Shown here one piece after another: positions 39,656 through 48,026 of a stretch of 64,000 nt of DNA (positions are counted from its first letter, which is position 1; the number at the start of each line of letters is the position of its first letter). The position numbers and the translations under genes were made by a program. This stretch comes from Pseudoalteromonas sp. R3. Its GTDB lineage: Bacteria > Pseudomonadota > Gammaproteobacteria > Enterobacterales > Alteromonadaceae. Below the pieces are notes generated by a model. The model searched no databases, was not told the DNA's origin, and worked only from the letters and a program-made list of their open reading frames with translations. The stretch covers positions 2,294,001-2,358,000 of the forward strand of contig NZ_CP034835.1 of the NCBI RefSeq assembly GCF_004014715.1. Direction: 5' to 3'.

Positions 39656-39872
39656 AATCAACCTGTGTCACTCTGGGGTAACGTTCACAAGACAGTTCAT
39701 GATAAATATCATCCAGATACTTCGCCAGCTCCCCGTCATCCAGCTCAGGCGGGATCACCACATCGTACACGCGTGCTCGGAGCCCTGTATCTGAGTCAAT
39801 AAACAACTGCCATTGTGCTCCAATACGGCTCACAGACATGCGCTTGCCAAATACGTTAAATCTGAGTGTCAT
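39654..39872 (-). CDS. Small conserved hypothetical protein (DUF7661-like)
   Basis: 72 residues, no signal. MTLRFNVFGKRMSVSRIGAQWQLFIDSDTGLRARVYDVVIPPEL is followed by an acidic helix DDGELAKYLDDIYHELSCERYP. AAGGAG lies 5 nt before the ATG at 39872, strong support for a real gene despite its size. It resembles a small DUF family widespread in proteobacteria; no function known. Confidence 0.7.
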   Translation of the reverse strand: MTLRFNVFGKRMSVSRIGAQWQLFIDSDTGLRARVYDVVIPPELDDGELAKYLDDIYHELSCERYPRVTQVD

Positions 39873-39942
39873 GCATGCTCCTTAAAGCAAAGTAGGTACG
39901 CTCAGACACAGTTTTCATTAATTTAAGGAGAAAGTCGATGAG

Positions 39943-40188
39943 CTAATTAAATTGTTTTTCATAAAAATGAGGGTTGGCGACGGTCACCGTCAGCTTAGTA
40001 ATGTGCGTGAGCAGAACTTGCCTGGTTGTGCCTGAAACAGTCAGTTGAATACATTCGTCCCTGTTCATATCACGACATAGATCAGCGGCAGTGCCCGAGA
40101 CTTGCTCACCATTTCGCAGACTCAGAGTCACCGGATAGCGAAACATACAAACAATTTCAAAGTAGTCATAATCACTGCAACTGATCAT
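39943..40188 (-). CDS. rof: Rho-binding antiterminator Rof (YaeO) homologue
   Basis: 81 residues that match the Rof pattern: MISCSDYDYFEIVCMFRYPVTLSLRNGEQVSGTAADL, then an Sm-like beta barrel with TRQVLLTHITKLTV. In E. coli, Rof binds the Rho primary RNA site and blocks termination. The ATG at 40188 has GGAG 9 nt upstream; a TTG at 40209 would overlap the preceding gene. It follows the ExbD-like gene by 4 nt at the end of the biotin operon. Confidence 0.8.
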   Translation of the reverse strand: MISCSDYDYFEIVCMFRYPVTLSLRNGEQVSGTAADLCRDMNRDECIQLTVSGTTRQVLLTHITKLTVTVANPHFYEKQFN

Positions 40189-40192
40189 ACGC

Positions 40193-40627
40193 TTACTCTC
40201 CTGCTCCAAGTCTGCCCATGACTATCTGGTGCACTGAGTGCTGTCTGAACAAGTTTGACGCCGCAATGACATCTTCAACTGACGCGTCTGGTGATATGTA
40301 CAACCAAACACTTTCCGTAGAGTTTTCGATGCGCAACTTATCTACTAGTTTACCGAGCTCGCGGATCTCATTCAGAGGGTAACTGACCTTCTCATACATA
40401 AAGTATAGATGGCCACTCGCCAGCAATTTTACTTTAATCGCTCTGTCGTGGGCACAACCATAGTCGCAATGGTTGATTGGTTTTCCTTTGATAACAGAAA
40501 GAGCCTGAGTTGACGCCTGTCGCGGAGTAACGAACAGCAATAGCAGGAATGCCAAACTCAGGCCCGCATAGCTAAGTACAGACAATACTGAGTTACCACT
40601 ACGGTGCTGACGACGCACTCGGGTCAC
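40193..40627 (-). CDS. ExbD/TolR-like membrane protein
   Basis: 144 residues: one N-terminal helix (SVLSYAGLSLAFLLLLFV) and a periplasmic domain with AIKVKLLASGHLYFMYEKVSYPLNEIRELGKLVDKL and VWLYISPDASVEDVIAASNLFRQHSVHQIVMG, like ExbD/TolR. The conserved membrane aspartate that carries protons in ExbD is absent from the helix, and no exbB or tonB lies nearby, so it may not be an ion-driven motor subunit. The GTG start overlaps the bioD stop (GTGA), tying it to the biotin operon. Confidence 0.72.
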   Translation of the reverse strand: MTRVRRQHRSGNSVLSVLSYAGLSLAFLLLLFVTPRQASTQALSVIKGKPINHCDYGCAHDRAIKVKLLASGHLYFMYEKVSYPLNEIRELGKLVDKLRIENSTESVWLYISPDASVEDVIAASNLFRQHSVHQIVMGRLGAGE

Positions 40628-41319
40628 GCTTTAGCGCTGTGCTGAAGACCCAGTAAATCAAGCAATGCACTGTGGATCTGTAGTTTGGGTGTGCCTTCGC
40701 TGTATGGTGCGACAGCAAGCAAAGGGGCTTTTAATCGCAGTTTCAAGGTCTCCAGATTGGCGTCGTATTCCTGCATCTCGGGGTCTACCTGATTGGCCAC
40801 CCAACCAACACAGTTTAGCCCGGCGGCGGCTATTGCCTGTTCGGTCAAAAATGCATGGTTCAGACAGCCAAGCTTCAAGCCCACCACCAGAATCACGGGC
40901 AATTCTTCTTGCTTTATCCAGTCATACAAAAACTGAGTATCGTTGATCGGCAATGCCCAGCCACCGGCGCCTTCCACCAGCGTATATTCAGCACCTAAGC
41001 TGCTAAGCTCCTGATACTTTTCACTTAAGACTTCACAGCTAATAGTCACACCTGCACGCTGGGCAGCAATATGCGGTGCAATCGGCGGCTCAAAGCAAAA
41101 CGGATTGATCTGCTCGTATTTACCATGCACAGACGCCGCTTCCATCAGGCTTAGTGCATCTTCATTAACCAGCTGACCAAAGGCTTCTTCGGCACCTGCC
41201 GCCAGGGGTTTAAAGCCCACCGCTTTTTTTCCCCGCTGGGCCAGTAGTTTTAGCAGCAAAGAAGACACATGGGTTTTGCCCACTTCGGTGTCTGTGCCGG
41301 TGATAAAAAATGCACTCAT
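40624..41319 (-). CDS. bioD: Dethiobiotin synthetase
   Basis: Forms the ureido ring of dethiobiotin from 7,8-diaminopelargonate, carbon dioxide and ATP. P-loop GTDTEVGKTHVSS and LVEGAGGWALPI are the family hallmarks. Length 231 residues. Overlaps bioC by 4 bases upstream and the ExbD-like gene downstream. Confidence 0.97.
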   Translation of the reverse strand: MSAFFITGTDTEVGKTHVSSLLLKLLAQRGKKAVGFKPLAAGAEEAFGQLVNEDALSLMEAASVHGKYEQINPFCFEPPIAPHIAAQRAGVTISCEVLSEKYQELSSLGAEYTLVEGAGGWALPINDTQFLYDWIKQEELPVILVVGLKLGCLNHAFLTEQAIAAAGLNCVGWVANQVDPEMQEYDANLETLKLRLKAPLLAVAPYSEGTPKLQIHSALLDLLGLQHSAKA

Positions 41320-42071
41320 AATTTAGTTAGCTCCATAAACGCAACCTGATAACTTAACTGGGCACGGCCATTGGTAAGTGGGTATTCTGCTAGTAATTTA
41401 CGATATTGTGTCTTGCCCAGCAAGCCACGGCGCTGGCCTTCATGTTGTAACTGGTTAGCGCCGATGGCTTTCACAGATTTAAAAGCTGCCTGCGCTGTTG
41501 CAAAGGTTTCTTTAAGGCACATCAGCTGGGCATCATCTAGCGCAAACCCAGCTTCTTCGCTATAAGCAAGCAAACTGTCGAAGGGTGTAAACCGGTTAAC
41601 ATGACAGTGCGCATCAACATTCTGCCAGGCCTGCTGTATTTCGCACAGTGAGCCATCGGCAACAACACTCAGATAGGCTTTACCGCCGGGTTTTAATATT
41701 CGATTCAGCGCCTTAAACAAAGCCGGATGATCCTGGCTCCATTGCATAGCAAAGTTGCTGAAGATGGCATCTACACAGTTATCTGCCAGCGGTAAACTGT
41801 CCATATCCGCACAGACTTTAAATGCATCCTGAGGCCCCTGCTCTAACATACCGGCACTGAGGTCCAATGCCACCAGCTGAGCGCAGCGTGTACTTAGCGC
41901 TGCATGGTGCTGCATGGGGCCGGCGCCCAGGTCTAACAAGGTTGTACTGGGTTGGGTAATTTTCCTGAGCAGGATCTCCGCCGCTTGTTGCTGGACATTA
42001 GCATGCTGAACGTAGACCTGAGACGCGCGAGAAAAACGCGAAGCAACCTGCGCTTTAACAGACGCACTCAT
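41316..42071 (-). CDS. bioC: Malonyl-ACP O-methyltransferase
   Basis: SAM-dependent methylase that disguises malonyl-ACP as a fatty-acid primer for pimelate synthesis. VASRFSRASQVYVQHANVQQ is the typical BioC start and LLDLGAGPMQHH the SAM-binding loop; NFAMQWSQD is family text. 251 residues. Start overlaps bioF stop as ATGA. Confidence 0.95.
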   Translation of the reverse strand: MSASVKAQVASRFSRASQVYVQHANVQQQAAEILLRKITQPSTTLLDLGAGPMQHHAALSTRCAQLVALDLSAGMLEQGPQDAFKVCADMDSLPLADNCVDAIFSNFAMQWSQDHPALFKALNRILKPGGKAYLSVVADGSLCEIQQAWQNVDAHCHVNRFTPFDSLLAYSEEAGFALDDAQLMCLKETFATAQAAFKSVKAIGANQLQHEGQRRGLLGKTQYRKLLAEYPLTNGRAQLSYQVAFMELTKL

Positions 42072-43201
42072 ATCGCCTCCTTAAGTGCATTAAGTAACGC
42101 ATCTATATCTTGCGTTGTATGCGCTGCAGTCAGTGTCACACGCAATCGGGCTGCATTTTGTGGCACCGTGGGTGGGCGAATGGCAGTAAGCCAAATGCCC
42201 CGCTCTTTAAGCTGCTGTTGCCCCGCCAGTGCATTGTCTGCTGAGCCCAGAACAATAGGCTGAATGGCTGTGTCTGAGGGCGTCACTGCAATACCCAATT
42301 GCGCGGCGGTTTGTGTAAAATAGGCAATGTTATTTTTTAATGCCGCTCTTTGTGACACTGCACCGCGTAACTGAGCAAACTGGCTGCTTGCGATGTCGGT
42401 CAGCATGGGCGACATCGCCGTGGAATAAATGTATTCGCGACTAAACTGTAATAAATACTGCTGAACCCGTTCACTGCATAACACTGCGGCCCCCTGACAC
42501 GCCATGGCTTTACCAAAGGTGATCACCAAAAGTTCAGGTTTTACGCCACGTTCAATACTGCCCAGCCCGTTGTCGCCTACTACGCCCAGTGCGTGGGCGT
42601 CATCGACCATCAACCAGGCGTTATGGGTTTTTGCAAGCTGCGCAATGTCGATTAAAGGGGCACAATCCCCGTCCATCGAGAACACGCCTTCCGTCACAAT
42701 CAGTTTGTGTTTTGCTTTGGATTTTTCGAGCCGGGCACGCAAATGCCCCACATCGTTGTGGTTGAATCGGGTCAGTTTGGCCTGACTGTGCAACGCACCG
42801 TCGAGCAAGCTGGCATGGTTGAGTTTATCCTGAAACAGCTCTGCCTCGCGCCCAACAGCCGGGTCGTTAAATAGTGCCTGAAGTACACTGGTATTGGCTG
42901 CAAAGCCGCTTGCAAAAAGCAATGCTTTGTCATAACCAAAGGCTTCACAGAGCTGCGATTCAAATGCCGCATGCACTGACTGAAACCCAGTCACCAGTGC
43001 GGAGCTGCGACTACCGGGTTGGCCTGTCAGGTTCAGTGTTTGGTCGGCCAGTGCCAGGTAATCGTTACTGGCGAAGTTGAGGTAACGCTTACCATCAACT
43101 TCAATTTCACGGGCAGAGACCTTATCAATGCACTGACGATGGCGCAACAAAGAGGCAGCAGCTCTGCTATTCAGAGCCGCATCGATGAACTCAAAGGCCA
43201 T
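42068..43201 (-). CDS. bioF: 8-amino-7-oxononanoate synthase
   Basis: PLP enzyme that condenses pimeloyl-ACP with alanine. YLNFASNDYLALA, VTEGVFSMDGDCAPL, MVDDAHALGVVG and the PLP lysine in VITFGKAMACQGA are visible. 377 residues. Its ATG follows the bioB stop with no gap (TAAATG). Confidence 0.97.
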   Translation of the reverse strand: MAFEFIDAALNSRAAASLLRHRQCIDKVSAREIEVDGKRYLNFASNDYLALADQTLNLTGQPGSRSSALVTGFQSVHAAFESQLCEAFGYDKALLFASGFAANTSVLQALFNDPAVGREAELFQDKLNHASLLDGALHSQAKLTRFNHNDVGHLRARLEKSKAKHKLIVTEGVFSMDGDCAPLIDIAQLAKTHNAWLMVDDAHALGVVGDNGLGSIERGVKPELLVITFGKAMACQGAAVLCSERVQQYLLQFSREYIYSTAMSPMLTDIASSQFAQLRGAVSQRAALKNNIAYFTQTAAQLGIAVTPSDTAIQPIVLGSADNALAGQQQLKERGIWLTAIRPPTVPQNAARLRVTLTAAHTTQDIDALLNALKEAI

Positions 43202-44245
43202 TTAGTTGGCTTCGTAAAACAGTTCAGAAGTGGCTTTGTCTGCAATGGCAGAATTCAGAGACGCTTCATAAGCTTCGTCTGAATAATCCTGACGCTTCTC
43301 CGGTTGCATACCAAGTTTTCTTAGCAGGTTCATGTCTGCATCGGCTTCCGGGTTTTCTGTGGTTAACAGCTTGTCACCGTAGAAAATCGAGTTTGCGCCG
43401 GCAAAAAAACACATCGACTGCATCTGCTCGTTCATTGCTGTACGGCCCGCGGATAAACGTACATAGCTGTACGGCATCATAATACGTGCAACAGCAATGG
43501 TGCGAATAAACTCAAAATGGTCGAGATCTTCTACGTCTTCAAGTGGCGTACCCGCGACTTTAACCAACATGTTAATTGGCACACTTTCCGGTTGTTTTGG
43601 CAAGTTAGCCAGCTGCATCAGCAGACCATAACGGTCAGACGCTTGCTCACCCATACCAACAATACCACCGGAACAGACTTTCATACCCGCGTCACGTACA
43701 TGATCAAGTGTATCGAGACGATCCTGATAAGTACGCGTGGTGATGATCTGCTCGTAGTACTCAGGCGATGTATCCAGGTTATGGTTGTAGTAGTCTAATC
43801 CCGCTTCTCTGAGTGCGTGGGCTTTGTCATTATCAAGCTTGCCGAGCGTCATACAGGTCTCCAGGCCCAGCTCTCTGACTTCACGCACCATTTTTTCGAT
43901 ATAAGGCATGTCGCGATCTTTCGGATCAGACCAGGCAGCGCCCATACAAAAACGCGTTGCGCCTTTTTCTTTGGCCACCTTGGCTTGAGCCACGACTTTT
44001 TCTACTTCCATCAGGCGTTCACGCTCCAGGTCGGTTTTATAATGACCCGACTGGGGGCAGTACTTGCAGTCTTCAGGACACGCACCGGTTTTTATAGATA
44101 AGAGTGTAGAGATCTGTACTTCATTGGGATTAAAGTTTTTTCTGTGGATGCTCGCAGCATGAAACAACAGATCATTGAATGGCATTTCAAATAGTGCTTT
44201 AACTTCTTTATGCGTCCAATCGTGACGTACTGTGCCCAATTCCAT
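43202..44245 (-). CDS. bioB: Biotin synthase
   Basis: Radical SAM enzyme that inserts sulfur into dethiobiotin. The SAM cluster motif is [12 protein letters not shown], with family phrases [12 protein letters not shown] and SGGIVGMGE. 347 residues. First gene of the minus-strand bio operon; its promoter overlaps the BirA operator, so it should be repressed when biotin is plentiful. Confidence 0.98.
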   Translation of the reverse strand: MELGTVRHDWTHKEVKALFEMPFNDLLFHAASIHRKNFNPNEVQISTLLSIKTGACPEDCKYCPQSGHYKTDLERERLMEVEKVVAQAKVAKEKGATRFCMGAAWSDPKDRDMPYIEKMVREVRELGLETCMTLGKLDNDKAHALREAGLDYYNHNLDTSPEYYEQIITTRTYQDRLDTLDHVRDAGMKVCSGGIVGMGEQASDRYGLLMQLANLPKQPESVPINMLVKVAGTPLEDVEDLDHFEFIRTIAVARIMMPYSYVRLSAGRTAMNEQMQSMCFFAGANSIFYGDKLLTTENPEADADMNLLRKLGMQPEKRQDYSDEAYEASLNSAIADKATSELFYEAN

Positions 44246-44304
44246 AATTATTCTCTTCTTTTGACTGACATTTTTTAGTCAGTTGTTATGACGGTGATTG
44301 GCTT

Positions 44305-44332
44305 AGTCTACTTCTTGCTTTACCATTGTCAA
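44305..44332 (-). promoter_or_regulatory. Predicted bioB promoter
   Basis: On the minus strand a perfect -35 TTGACA (44332-44327) and a -10 TAGACT (44310-44305) are 16 nt apart, about 60 nt before the bioB ATG. The -35 lies inside the BirA operator, so repression by exclusion of polymerase is expected. Confidence 0.6.
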
Positions 44333-44359
44333 CACGGACCACTTAAGCAAGGTTTACAA
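44326..44359. promoter_or_regulatory. BirA (bio repressor) operator
   Basis: TTGTCAACA (44326-44334), 16 nt, then GGTTTACAA (44351-44359). The E. coli bio operator is TTGTAAACC-N16-GGTTTACAA, so the right half is identical, the left half matches at 7 of 9, and the spacing is the same. It lies between bioB and bioA, as known, and its right half ends on the base before the bioA start codon. Confidence 0.88.
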
Positions 44360-45649
44360 GTGAGCAATAATAACACAATCGATTTAGCCTTTGATAAAGC
44401 GCATATCTGGCACCCCTATACCTCCATGCTGGATCCCCTGCCCGTTTACCCGGCCAGTCATACCCAGGGCAACCGTATCCACCTGGAAACAGGAGAAGAA
44501 TTAATTGATGGTATGGCATCCTGGTGGAGCGCCATTCATGGCTATAATCATCCCGACATTGTAACCGCAATCACTGAGCAAGCAGGCAAGATGAGCCACG
44601 TGATGTTTGGCGGACTGACCCATGCGCCGGCGGTTGAGTTGTGTAAAAAGTTGGTTGCCATGACCCCGGCCTCCCTCAATAAAGTGTTCCTTGCGGACAG
44701 CGGCTCGGTAAGCGTTGAAGTGGCGATTAAAATGGCTCTGCAGTACTGGCTGAGCCAGGGTCATACACGCAAAACTAAACTGATGACAGCGCAAAAAGGC
44801 TATCATGGCGACACCTTTGCCGCCATGAGTGTGTGCGATCCGGTGAATTCTATGCACAGCATGTATCAGGGCTTTCTGCCGGAGCATATTTTTGTGCCAG
44901 CACCCTCCGGGCGCTTTCATGAACAGGCATGTAAAGAAGAGCTTGCGCAACTTGAAGCGTCATTTGCAGCCCATCATCAGGAGATTGCCGCGTTTATCAT
45001 TGAACCCATAGTACAAAACGCCGGCGGGATGAACTTTTATCACCCGGATTACCTGAAAAAACTCCGTACACTGTGCGACCAATATGATGTTTTACTGATA
45101 CTCGATGAGATAGCGACCGGCTTTGGCCGTACCGGAAAATTATTTGCCTGCGAGCACGCCGACATTAGCCCGGATATTCTGTGTCTGGGTAAAGCCCTGA
45201 CAGGCGGCACCATGACACTGTCGGCAACGCTCACCACAGATGAGATAGCCATTGGGATCAGTCAGGGCGAAGCCAAAGTACTGATGCACGGACCCACTTT
45301 TATGGGTAATCCGTTGGCCTGTGCTGCTGCGAATGCGAGCCTGACCCTGTTGCAAACGAATGCCTGGCAACAACAGGTCCAGCGCCTGGCAAATAGTTTA
45401 GCGTTGCTCGAGCGTTGTAGAGCACTGGACGCAGTGCAAGATGTCAGAGTGCTGGGCGCAATCGGGGTTGTTGAGGTAAACCGCACTATAGACGTGGCAA
45501 AAATACAGCGCTTTTTTATTGACAAAGGCTTGTGGATCCGCCCGTTTGGCAGGCTGATTTATCTGATGCCCCCGTATATCACACCGGATGAAGATATCGC
45601 GCAACTGGCTGATGGGATTTATGACGCCATCGCACAGAACGCGTACTAG
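44360..45649 (+). CDS. bioA: Adenosylmethionine-8-amino-7-oxononanoate aminotransferase
   Basis: PLP aminotransferase using SAM as amino donor to make 7,8-diaminopelargonate. HIWHPYTSM, DGMASWWSAIHGYNHP, KGYHGDTFAAMS, LDEIATGFGRTG and PLP lysine LGKALTGG are all present. The GTG at 44360 gives MSNNNTIDLAFDKAHIWHPY and 429 residues, the E. coli length; an ATG at 44288 would put the operator inside the gene. AAGG lies 8 nt before the GTG and inside the operator. A weak plus-strand promoter (TTGGCT at 44298, TACCAT at 44321) is possible. Confidence 0.96.
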   Translation: MSNNNTIDLAFDKAHIWHPYTSMLDPLPVYPASHTQGNRIHLETGEELIDGMASWWSAIHGYNHPDIVTAITEQAGKMSHVMFGGLTHAPAVELCKKLVAMTPASLNKVFLADSGSVSVEVAIKMALQYWLSQGHTRKTKLMTAQKGYHGDTFAAMSVCDPVNSMHSMYQGFLPEHIFVPAPSGRFHEQACKEELAQLEASFAAHHQEIAAFIIEPIVQNAGGMNFYHPDYLKKLRTLCDQYDVLLILDEIATGFGRTGKLFACEHADISPDILCLGKALTGGTMTLSATLTTDEIAIGISQGEAKVLMHGPTFMGNPLACAAANASLTLLQTNAWQQQVQRLANSLALLERCRALDAVQDVRVLGAIGVVEVNRTIDVAKIQRFFIDKGLWIRPFGRLIYLMPPYITPDEDIAQLADGIYDAIAQNAY

Positions 45650-45666
45650 TTTTCCTCAGCACAGCT

Positions 45667-45713
45667 AAAAAGTGCGACAATAAAAGCGAAATTGGCACTT
45701 TTTTTGCCAATTT
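45667..45713 (+). terminator. Two overlapping alternative hairpins after bioA
   Basis: Hairpin one: AAAAAGTGC (45667-45675) with GCACTTTTT (45695-45703), followed by T, a plausible intrinsic terminator for bioA. Hairpin two: AAATTGGCA (45689-45697) with TGCCAATTT (45705-45713) around a 7-nt loop. They share bases and cannot form together. The gap to the next start is 174 nt. Confidence 0.5.
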
Positions 45714-45823
45714 TGCAATTATTTAAGATATTTCATCGTTTGTACCTGAAATCATTTCATGGCTTTGTTAGACTAGGCGACTTTGATTGTAAATTTCGAA
45801 ATAGAGTTGAGAATCGAGTAACT

Positions 45824-47161
45824 ATGCAACAAACCGTCAAATTGCAGCCAGCTGAAGCTTATCAGCCACCGCGCTTTACTGTTTATCAACACCGTCAGAT
45901 TGATAAAATTGAGCAACTTGAAAAACTGCCTGAGCACCTGCGCTTTCAGATGAAGGTGGTTGCAAACGTTTTCCCTTTCCGCGTGAACAACTATGTTATT
46001 GATGAACTGATTGACTGGGACAAAGTACCTAACGACCCCGTTTTTCAGCTTACTTTCCCTCAGCGTGGCATGCTGGACGACGAGTCGTACGAAGAAATGG
46101 CCGCACTGCTTAAGCGTGAGCACACGCCAGAAGAAGTGTTTGAGCTATCAACTAAGCTAAGACAAAAGCTTAATCCGCATCCAGCCGGTCAGATGGATAA
46201 AAACGTCCCCACCTTTGACGGTGAGCGCGTTGAAGGCATTCAGCACAAATACAAAGAAACCGTGCTGTTCTTCCCGGCACAGGGCCAGTACTGTCACTCT
46301 TACTGTACTTTCTGTTTCCGCTGGGCACAGTTCGTTGGTAAAGCAACTCGCTTTAACAACAACGACGAAGATCTGCTACACAGCTATCTGGAAGAGCACA
46401 CAGAAGTGACCGATCTGCTTATGACAGGCGGTGATCCTATGGTTATGCGTACTGTTAAGCTACGTAAATACCTCGAAGCACTGAAAGAGCCGCGCTTTGA
46501 TCACATTCGCACGATCCGTATTGGTACTAAGTCTCTGACTTTCTGGCCATTCCGTTATGTGACCGATCCGGATGCACAGGACTTGTTAGCGCTGCTTAAA
46601 GAGCTGGTCGACGCCGGTAAGCACGTGTCTATTATGGCACACGTTAATCACAAGCAAGAGTTACGCACTGACATAGCCAAAGAAGCGATTAAATTGCTGC
46701 GCAAGACTGGTGTACAGATCCGTACTCAGGCGCCTTTGCTTAACCACCTCAACACCGACCCTAAAATGTGGTCTGAGATGTGGAAAGAACAAACACAAAT
46801 GGGCATGATCCCCTATTACATGTTCATTGAGCGTGATACCGGTGCTAAGCGGTACTTTGAATTGCCGCTTTACAAGACCTGGGAAATCTTCCGCGATGCC
46901 TATAAAGATGTATCGGGTGTGAGCCGCACGGTGCGCGGACCTTCTATGAGTGCAGGCCCGGGTAAAGTTGAAGTCTCTGGTGTAACAGAAATTAACGGCG
47001 AGAAAGTGTTTGTATTACGCTTTATTCAAGCCCGTAACCCGGACTGGGTGCAGAGACCTTTCTTTGCAAAATATGATGAAGAAGCGACCTGGCTTGATGG
47101 CCTTAAACCGGCATTTGGCGAAGAGAAATTCTTCTGGCAGGACGAATACGAAGCCATGTAA
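45824..47161 (+). CDS. KamA family radical SAM protein
   Basis: 445 residues from the ATG at 45824. The radical SAM cluster motif is CHSYCTFC; LLMTGGDPMVM is the SAM-binding GGD region. A C-terminal GPGKVEVSGV may carry the PLP lysine as in lysine 2,3-aminomutase. The substrate need not be lysine: this longer group with FRWAQFVGKATRF differs from EpmB. Its reaction is unknown here. Codon use suggests good expression. A strong terminator follows. Confidence 0.88.
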   Translation: MQQTVKLQPAEAYQPPRFTVYQHRQIDKIEQLEKLPEHLRFQMKVVANVFPFRVNNYVIDELIDWDKVPNDPVFQLTFPQRGMLDDESYEEMAALLKREHTPEEVFELSTKLRQKLNPHPAGQMDKNVPTFDGERVEGIQHKYKETVLFFPAQGQYCHSYCTFCFRWAQFVGKATRFNNNDEDLLHSYLEEHTEVTDLLMTGGDPMVMRTVKLRKYLEALKEPRFDHIRTIRIGTKSLTFWPFRYVTDPDAQDLLALLKELVDAGKHVSIMAHVNHKQELRTDIAKEAIKLLRKTGVQIRTQAPLLNHLNTDPKMWSEMWKEQTQMGMIPYYMFIERDTGAKRYFELPLYKTWEIFRDAYKDVSGVSRTVRGPSMSAGPGKVEVSGVTEINGEKVFVLRFIQARNPDWVQRPFFAKYDEEATWLDGLKPAFGEEKFFWQDEYEAM

Positions 47162-47174
47162 GAATTCTAGCCCT

Positions 47175-47203
47175 AAAAAAGCCGACAACTTTGTCGGCTT
47201 TTT
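47175..47203. terminator. Bidirectional terminator
   Basis: Stem GCCGACA (47181-47187)/TGTCGGC (47192-47198), loop ACTT, with an A run before and T run after, between convergent genes. Confidence 0.9.
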
Positions 47204-47228
47204 CGTTTCAGATAATCGCTTATTGCCA

Positions 47229-47663
47229 CTACCACTCAAACATATAAGCCATCTTGCTAATGGTTCTCAGTGCAACACCATGAGTATTGCGTTTGGCATA
47301 CAAGTGCTGCATTGATTTATCTTTCACTTCACCAACTATCACTTCTTTGACTTGATAGCCCATCGCCTGTGCTGCACTGGTGTAAGCAACAAATTCCCAG
47401 CGCTTGATATTAGTGTTATCGGCTATCACCAGCGGGATCCCCTCAGCCAGCGCATTGATAAAGCGTGCCAGATTGAGGTTGTGATATTCCGGCAATCTGA
47501 ATTTTTCGAAATGGTACTCGCCCTGTTCATTATGAAAGTAATCATCTGTTGAGCAAATGATAAATTGCGTTTCATCGCCTGCCACCAGCTCGTCTGCCAG
47601 TGCGTATGCGTAGTGTGTTTTCCCAGAGCCAGGTAATCCCCGTAATATAAATGCCTGTTTCAT
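47229..47663 (-). CDS. P-loop ATPase/kinase of the N4BP2-like group
   Basis: 144 residues. Walker A is LRGLPGSGKTHYA at the N-terminus; CSTDDYF and LVIADNTNIKRWEF follow, typical of small AAA_33 / N4BP2-like polynucleotide or metabolite kinases. The C-terminus YAKRNTHGVALRTISKMAYMFEW fits the group. No partner gene nearby; substrate unknown. Confidence 0.82.
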   Translation of the reverse strand: MKQAFILRGLPGSGKTHYAYALADELVAGDETQFIICSTDDYFHNEQGEYHFEKFRLPEYHNLNLARFINALAEGIPLVIADNTNIKRWEFVAYTSAAQAMGYQVKEVIVGEVKDKSMQHLYAKRNTHGVALRTISKMAYMFEW

Positions 47664-48026
47664 CTATTGAACGACTTATATCCAGTTTTTCTTAGTAGTA
47701 GACAGGTATAATGCCATAATTTTTGCGATTAAGTAATTCATCAAGTAAAAGGCAGACAGTTTTTACTCTATTGCCTGCAAACGACGACCGACTTTTCATA
47801 ATATAAAGCTCTGAGATGAGCAAATATTAATCGTTCTCTTGCCTGTGCGCACTAAAGAGGGTAAAAAGCCTTAAGAAATTAACTCACATCCCCATTTGGT
47901 GGTTTTTTTATATGTCCATCGCAGGTAAGATACGACATAGGTGACTGCGCAAAAAGCGTGGTCCTGGCAGTGAGTTAAAACAACACACGCAACCGACTAA
48001 TTATAAATAATCATTTTGGAGTAAAG
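47664..48026. other. Long gap ahead of asnS
   Basis: 363 bases without a supported gene. It contains the divergent promoters of the kinase and asnS. A T7 run at about 47904-47910 follows GGTGG, but no proper stem precedes it, and no T-box, leader peptide rich in Asn codons or known riboswitch was recognised. GGAG (48017-48020) is the asnS ribosome site. Confidence 0.4.

Noticed and set aside
39602..39802. Plus-strand 66-codon frame opposite the small minus-strand gene at 39654
   Set aside because: No ribosome site, whereas the minus-strand gene has AAGGAG and a conserved-looking product.
45692..45823. N-terminal extension of the KamA-family protein
   Set aside because: The upstream codons overlap a terminator hairpin and lack a ribosome site; the protein pattern begins at MQQTVKL (45824).
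47664..48026. T-box, attenuator or leader peptide controlling asnS
   Set aside because: No T-box motifs, no Asn-rich short frame and no stem before the T7 run.
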